Positions 7,367 to 8,894 of a stretch of DNA of 8,894 bases are shown here, one piece after another. This stretch comes from Planctomycetota bacterium. GTDB taxonomy: Bacteria > Planctomycetota > SZUA-567. Each line of letters opens with the position of its first letter. Position 1 is the stretch's first letter. Below the pieces are notes generated by a model, which saw nothing but the letters and a program-made list of their open reading frames with translations, did no database searches and was not told where the DNA came from. The stretch covers positions 1 through 8,894 of the forward strand of contig JAISYD010000232.1 of the NCBI GenBank assembly GCA_031270145.1. Direction: 5' to 3'. A program made the position numbers and the translations under genes.

Positions 7367-8456
7367 CAACATCAGGATCAAGAACCTTTACCATATGCTC
7401 TCCTATGCCTACCAAACCCTCCGCGAAACGGGATTCGCCAAGGTTGCGGCGGAGGACTTCGACAATATCCATGACCTATTCGCGGCAATAATCGCCCGCG
7501 GCACGGCTGCTCAAGTGAAACGCGGCCTCCACCGGGATTATGCGCCAAGGGAAGAAACGCTGCCAGGGTTGCGCGGACGGATACGGATTGCCGAATCCAT
7601 AAAACAACAGTCCCGCACGCGAAAAAAATTGGTGTGCTCCTATGATGATTTCACCGTGGATTCGCCACATAATCAAGCGTTGAAAAGCGCCATGTCGATG
7701 CTCCTGCGTCATGGCAATGTGAAACTCGAAAACAAAGCAAAATTGCGCAAATTGTTGCCGTATTTCAATGAGGTAAGGGAAATTCCGCTGACGGCTATTC
7801 GCTGGGATGGGTTGAAATATCACCGAAACAACGCTTCATACCGGATGCTGATGGGCATATGCCGACTCACGGCCGAAGGGGTGTTGCCCACCACCGAAGC
7901 CGGAACGCACCGGCTCTCCAATTGGGAACAGGGCGAGGCGATGCATCGTCTGTACGAAAAGTTCGTGCTCTCATATTATAAGCGCCATCACGGCGCCTTC
8001 AAACCCAAAGCGACTAATATCGGTTGGGACTTACGAAGCAGCGCCGAAACGAGGCATTTGCCGTTGATGAAAACAGACATCACCCTGTCAAACGGCGACA
8101 GGACGTTGATCATCGATACCAAATACCACAACCGTACGATGAACACCTACTATGACAAGGTTACCTTTATTTCCGGGCACATCTATCAGATCTACGCCTA
8201 CGTCAAGAACTGCGACAAGGGCGCCACCGGGAAAGTGGCGGGCGTCCTGCTGTATGCCAAAACGGACGAGACAGTGACTCCGGACGCCGATTTCAACCTT
8301 GGCGGCAATCAAATCAGCCTGAAAACACTCGATCTGGATAGGGACTGGAGTGAAATCACCCAGCAGTTGGACGACCTGTGCGGTTGGCTGACCGTTGGGA
8401 TGCGGTATGGATCCGCTGATCACGCAGGCGCCCCTGCCGGCAAAAACGATTCCTGA
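7359..8456 (+). CDS. mcrC: McrC-like PD-(D/E)xK endonuclease subunit
   Basis: This is probably the nuclease partner of the McrB-like motor: McrC proteins join the McrB hexamer, stimulate its GTPase and cut DNA. The N-terminus has the family opening IKNLYHMLSYAY (7-18). The middle (about 85-210) contains DSPHNQALKSAM (101-112) and EQGEAMHRLYEKFV (190-203). The C-terminal nuclease core shows KTDITL (D240 at 238-243), a turn, then LIIDTKYH (250-257) with D253 and K255 as the D-x-K pair, followed by QIYAYV (277-282). The 365 residues fit a compact McrC. The start codon lies inside the end of the McrB-like gene (8-nt overlap), with GGAG at 7346-7349 upstream. The last 15 or so residues are small and polar and may be a loose tail. 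No methyltransferase accompanies the pair. The gene ends before the IS boundary, so it appears intact. Confidence 0.88.
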   Translation: MADNIRIKNLYHMLSYAYQTLRETGFAKVAAEDFDNIHDLFAAIIARGTAAQVKRGLHRDYAPREETLPGLRGRIRIAESIKQQSRTRKKLVCSYDDFTVDSPHNQALKSAMSMLLRHGNVKLENKAKLRKLLPYFNEVREIPLTAIRWDGLKYHRNNASYRMLMGICRLTAEGVLPTTEAGTHRLSNWEQGEAMHRLYEKFVLSYYKRHHGAFKPKATNIGWDLRSSAETRHLPLMKTDITLSNGDRTLIIDTKYHNRTMNTYYDKVTFISGHIYQIYAYVKNCDKGATGKVAGVLLYAKTDETVTPDADFNLGGNQISLKTLDLDRDWSEITQQLDDLCGWLTVGMRYGSADHAGAPAGKNDS

Positions 8457-8510
8457 ATAGGGTCATTTATACCGATTTTAGTTGAATGAATCCAATAAAA
8501 GTTGATTATT

Positions 8511-8535
8511 GATTCGGCCTTTTGGAGGGCGAATC
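8511..8535 (+). promoter_or_regulatory. Hairpin enclosing the transposase ribosome binding site
   Basis: GATTCG (8511-8516) pairs perfectly with CGAATC (8530-8535), and CC (8518-8519) can pair with GG (8527-8528) inside it. The ribosome site GGAGG (8524-8528) sits in the loop and inner stem, and the ATG follows directly at 8536. In an RNA read in from upstream this stem would hinder ribosome access, a strategy known in some insertion sequences for limiting transposase made from outside promoters. The pairing is visible, but the regulatory role is inferred and the stem is short. Confidence 0.45.
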
Positions 8536-8894
8536 ATGTCCAGGCGATGCATTTTGAGTCGGGGGATCGAAGAGTCGGAGTTGTCTTCTCTTGGTGACAA
8601 GCGCAAAGACGCGCGAGTCGAGCGGCGCGTGGTGGCATTGCGGCTCATTGCCGGGGGGCATTTTGCCAAGGATGTCGCGCCGATGGTTGACGTCCATGAG
8701 CGGACAATTCGTGTCTGGGTCAAAGAGTACAATCGAAATGGGGTTGCTTCTCTTCGCTATGATACCAAGAAAGGCTCCCTTCCTCATCTGTCGGCCGAGA
8801 ATGAAAGAGAGCTGGTGCAGGTCATTCGGAGGGGACCGCCCGCCGAGATGAAGATTGGAGTATGGCGTGGTTGGGCGTTGCGGAAATGGATTCG
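8536..8894 (+). CDS. IS630-family transposase, N-terminal part (runs off the window)
   Basis: The reading frame is open from the ATG to the window edge, giving 119 residues. Residues 34-73 form a helix-turn-helix of the IS630/homeodomain-like kind: ALRLIAGGHFAKDVAPM, then VHERTIRVWVKEYNRNGVASL. A second winged-helix part follows, with LSAENERELVQVIRRGPP (85-102) and GVWRGWALRKWI (108-119), both typical of the family's DNA-binding region. The DDE catalytic residues would lie beyond the window, so activity cannot be judged. GGAGG at 8524-8528 sets the start, seven bases before the ATG. Codon use is closer to balanced GC, unlike the gcv operon. Many IS630 members make transposase from two frames by frameshifting, which cannot be tested here. 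Confidence 0.85.
   Translation, partial: MSRRCILSRGIEESELSSLGDKRKDARVERRVVALRLIAGGHFAKDVAPMVDVHERTIRVWVKEYNRNGVASLRYDTKKGSLPHLSAENERELVQVIRRGPPAEMKIGVWRGWALRKWI

Larger units (their letters stand above)
8470..8894 (+). mobile_element. IS630-family insertion sequence, left part (continues past the window)
   Basis: The region after the mcrC stop holds the 5' part of an IS630-type transposase gene. Elements of this family insert at TA dinucleotides, and TATA at 8468-8471, followed by CCGATTTTAGTTG, is the likeliest left boundary. The exact end cannot be fixed because the right terminal inverted repeat lies outside the window. An imperfect direct repeat (GTTGAATGAATCC at 8481-8493 and GTTGATTATTGATTC at 8501-8515) lies between the presumed end and the transposase gene. 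Such subterminal repeats can be transposase sites, but this is inference. The insertion is downstream of the restriction genes and breaks no visible gene. Confidence 0.65.

Noticed and set aside
8506..8787. Minus-strand open frame opposite the transposase
   Set aside because: The + strand frame encodes a clear IS630 DNA-binding region. The antisense frame has no recognisable features.

Overview
The window reads left to right with every convincing gene on the + strand. It looks like a chromosomal segment of a GC-rich bacterium. Glycine decarboxylase is split into two subunits (GcvPA and GcvPB), and the operon order is gcvT-gcvH-gcvPA-gcvPB. Split P-protein occurs in Firmicutes, Thermus, many archaea and Desulfobacterota/Deltaproteobacteria. 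The high GC content and the unusual T-protein signature make a Desulfobacterota-like host my best guess, but this is an inference with low confidence.

Region 1 (about 66-5395) is one tightly packed operon: a candidate sigma70-type promoter, then gcvT, gcvH, gcvPA, gcvPB and a PHP-domain metal-dependent phosphoesterase. Successive genes overlap by 4, 4, 4 and 8 nt, which suggests translational coupling. Together the Gcv proteins oxidatively cleave glycine: GcvPA/PB decarboxylates it, the lipoyl arm of GcvH carries the aminomethyl group, and GcvT releases ammonia and makes 5,10-methylene-tetrahydrofolate. The L-protein (dihydrolipoyl dehydrogenase) is not in the window. The PHP protein is the outlier member and its substrate is unknown.

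Region 2 (about 5396-8456) changes sharply in base composition, from very GC-rich to roughly balanced with many A- and T-ending codons. It starts with an 84-nt spacer holding a palindrome and a stem-loop. Two overlapping genes follow that look like a McrBC-type modification-dependent (type IV) restriction system. The McrB-like protein appears to carry two successive PUA/EVE-type modified-base reader domains ahead of its GTPase/AAA+ motor. The McrC-like protein carries a PD-(D/E)xK nuclease. No DNA methyltransferase is visible, as expected for a type IV system. The module was probably acquired horizontally.

Region 3 (about 8457-8894) is the left end of an IS630-family insertion sequence. Its transposase gene runs off the window edge. 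A stem-loop that includes the transposase ribosome binding site lies directly before the start codon.

The most interesting object is the tandem-reader McrB with its partner McrC, placed between a core metabolic operon and an IS. It is a variant of a known defence class rather than a clearly new system.
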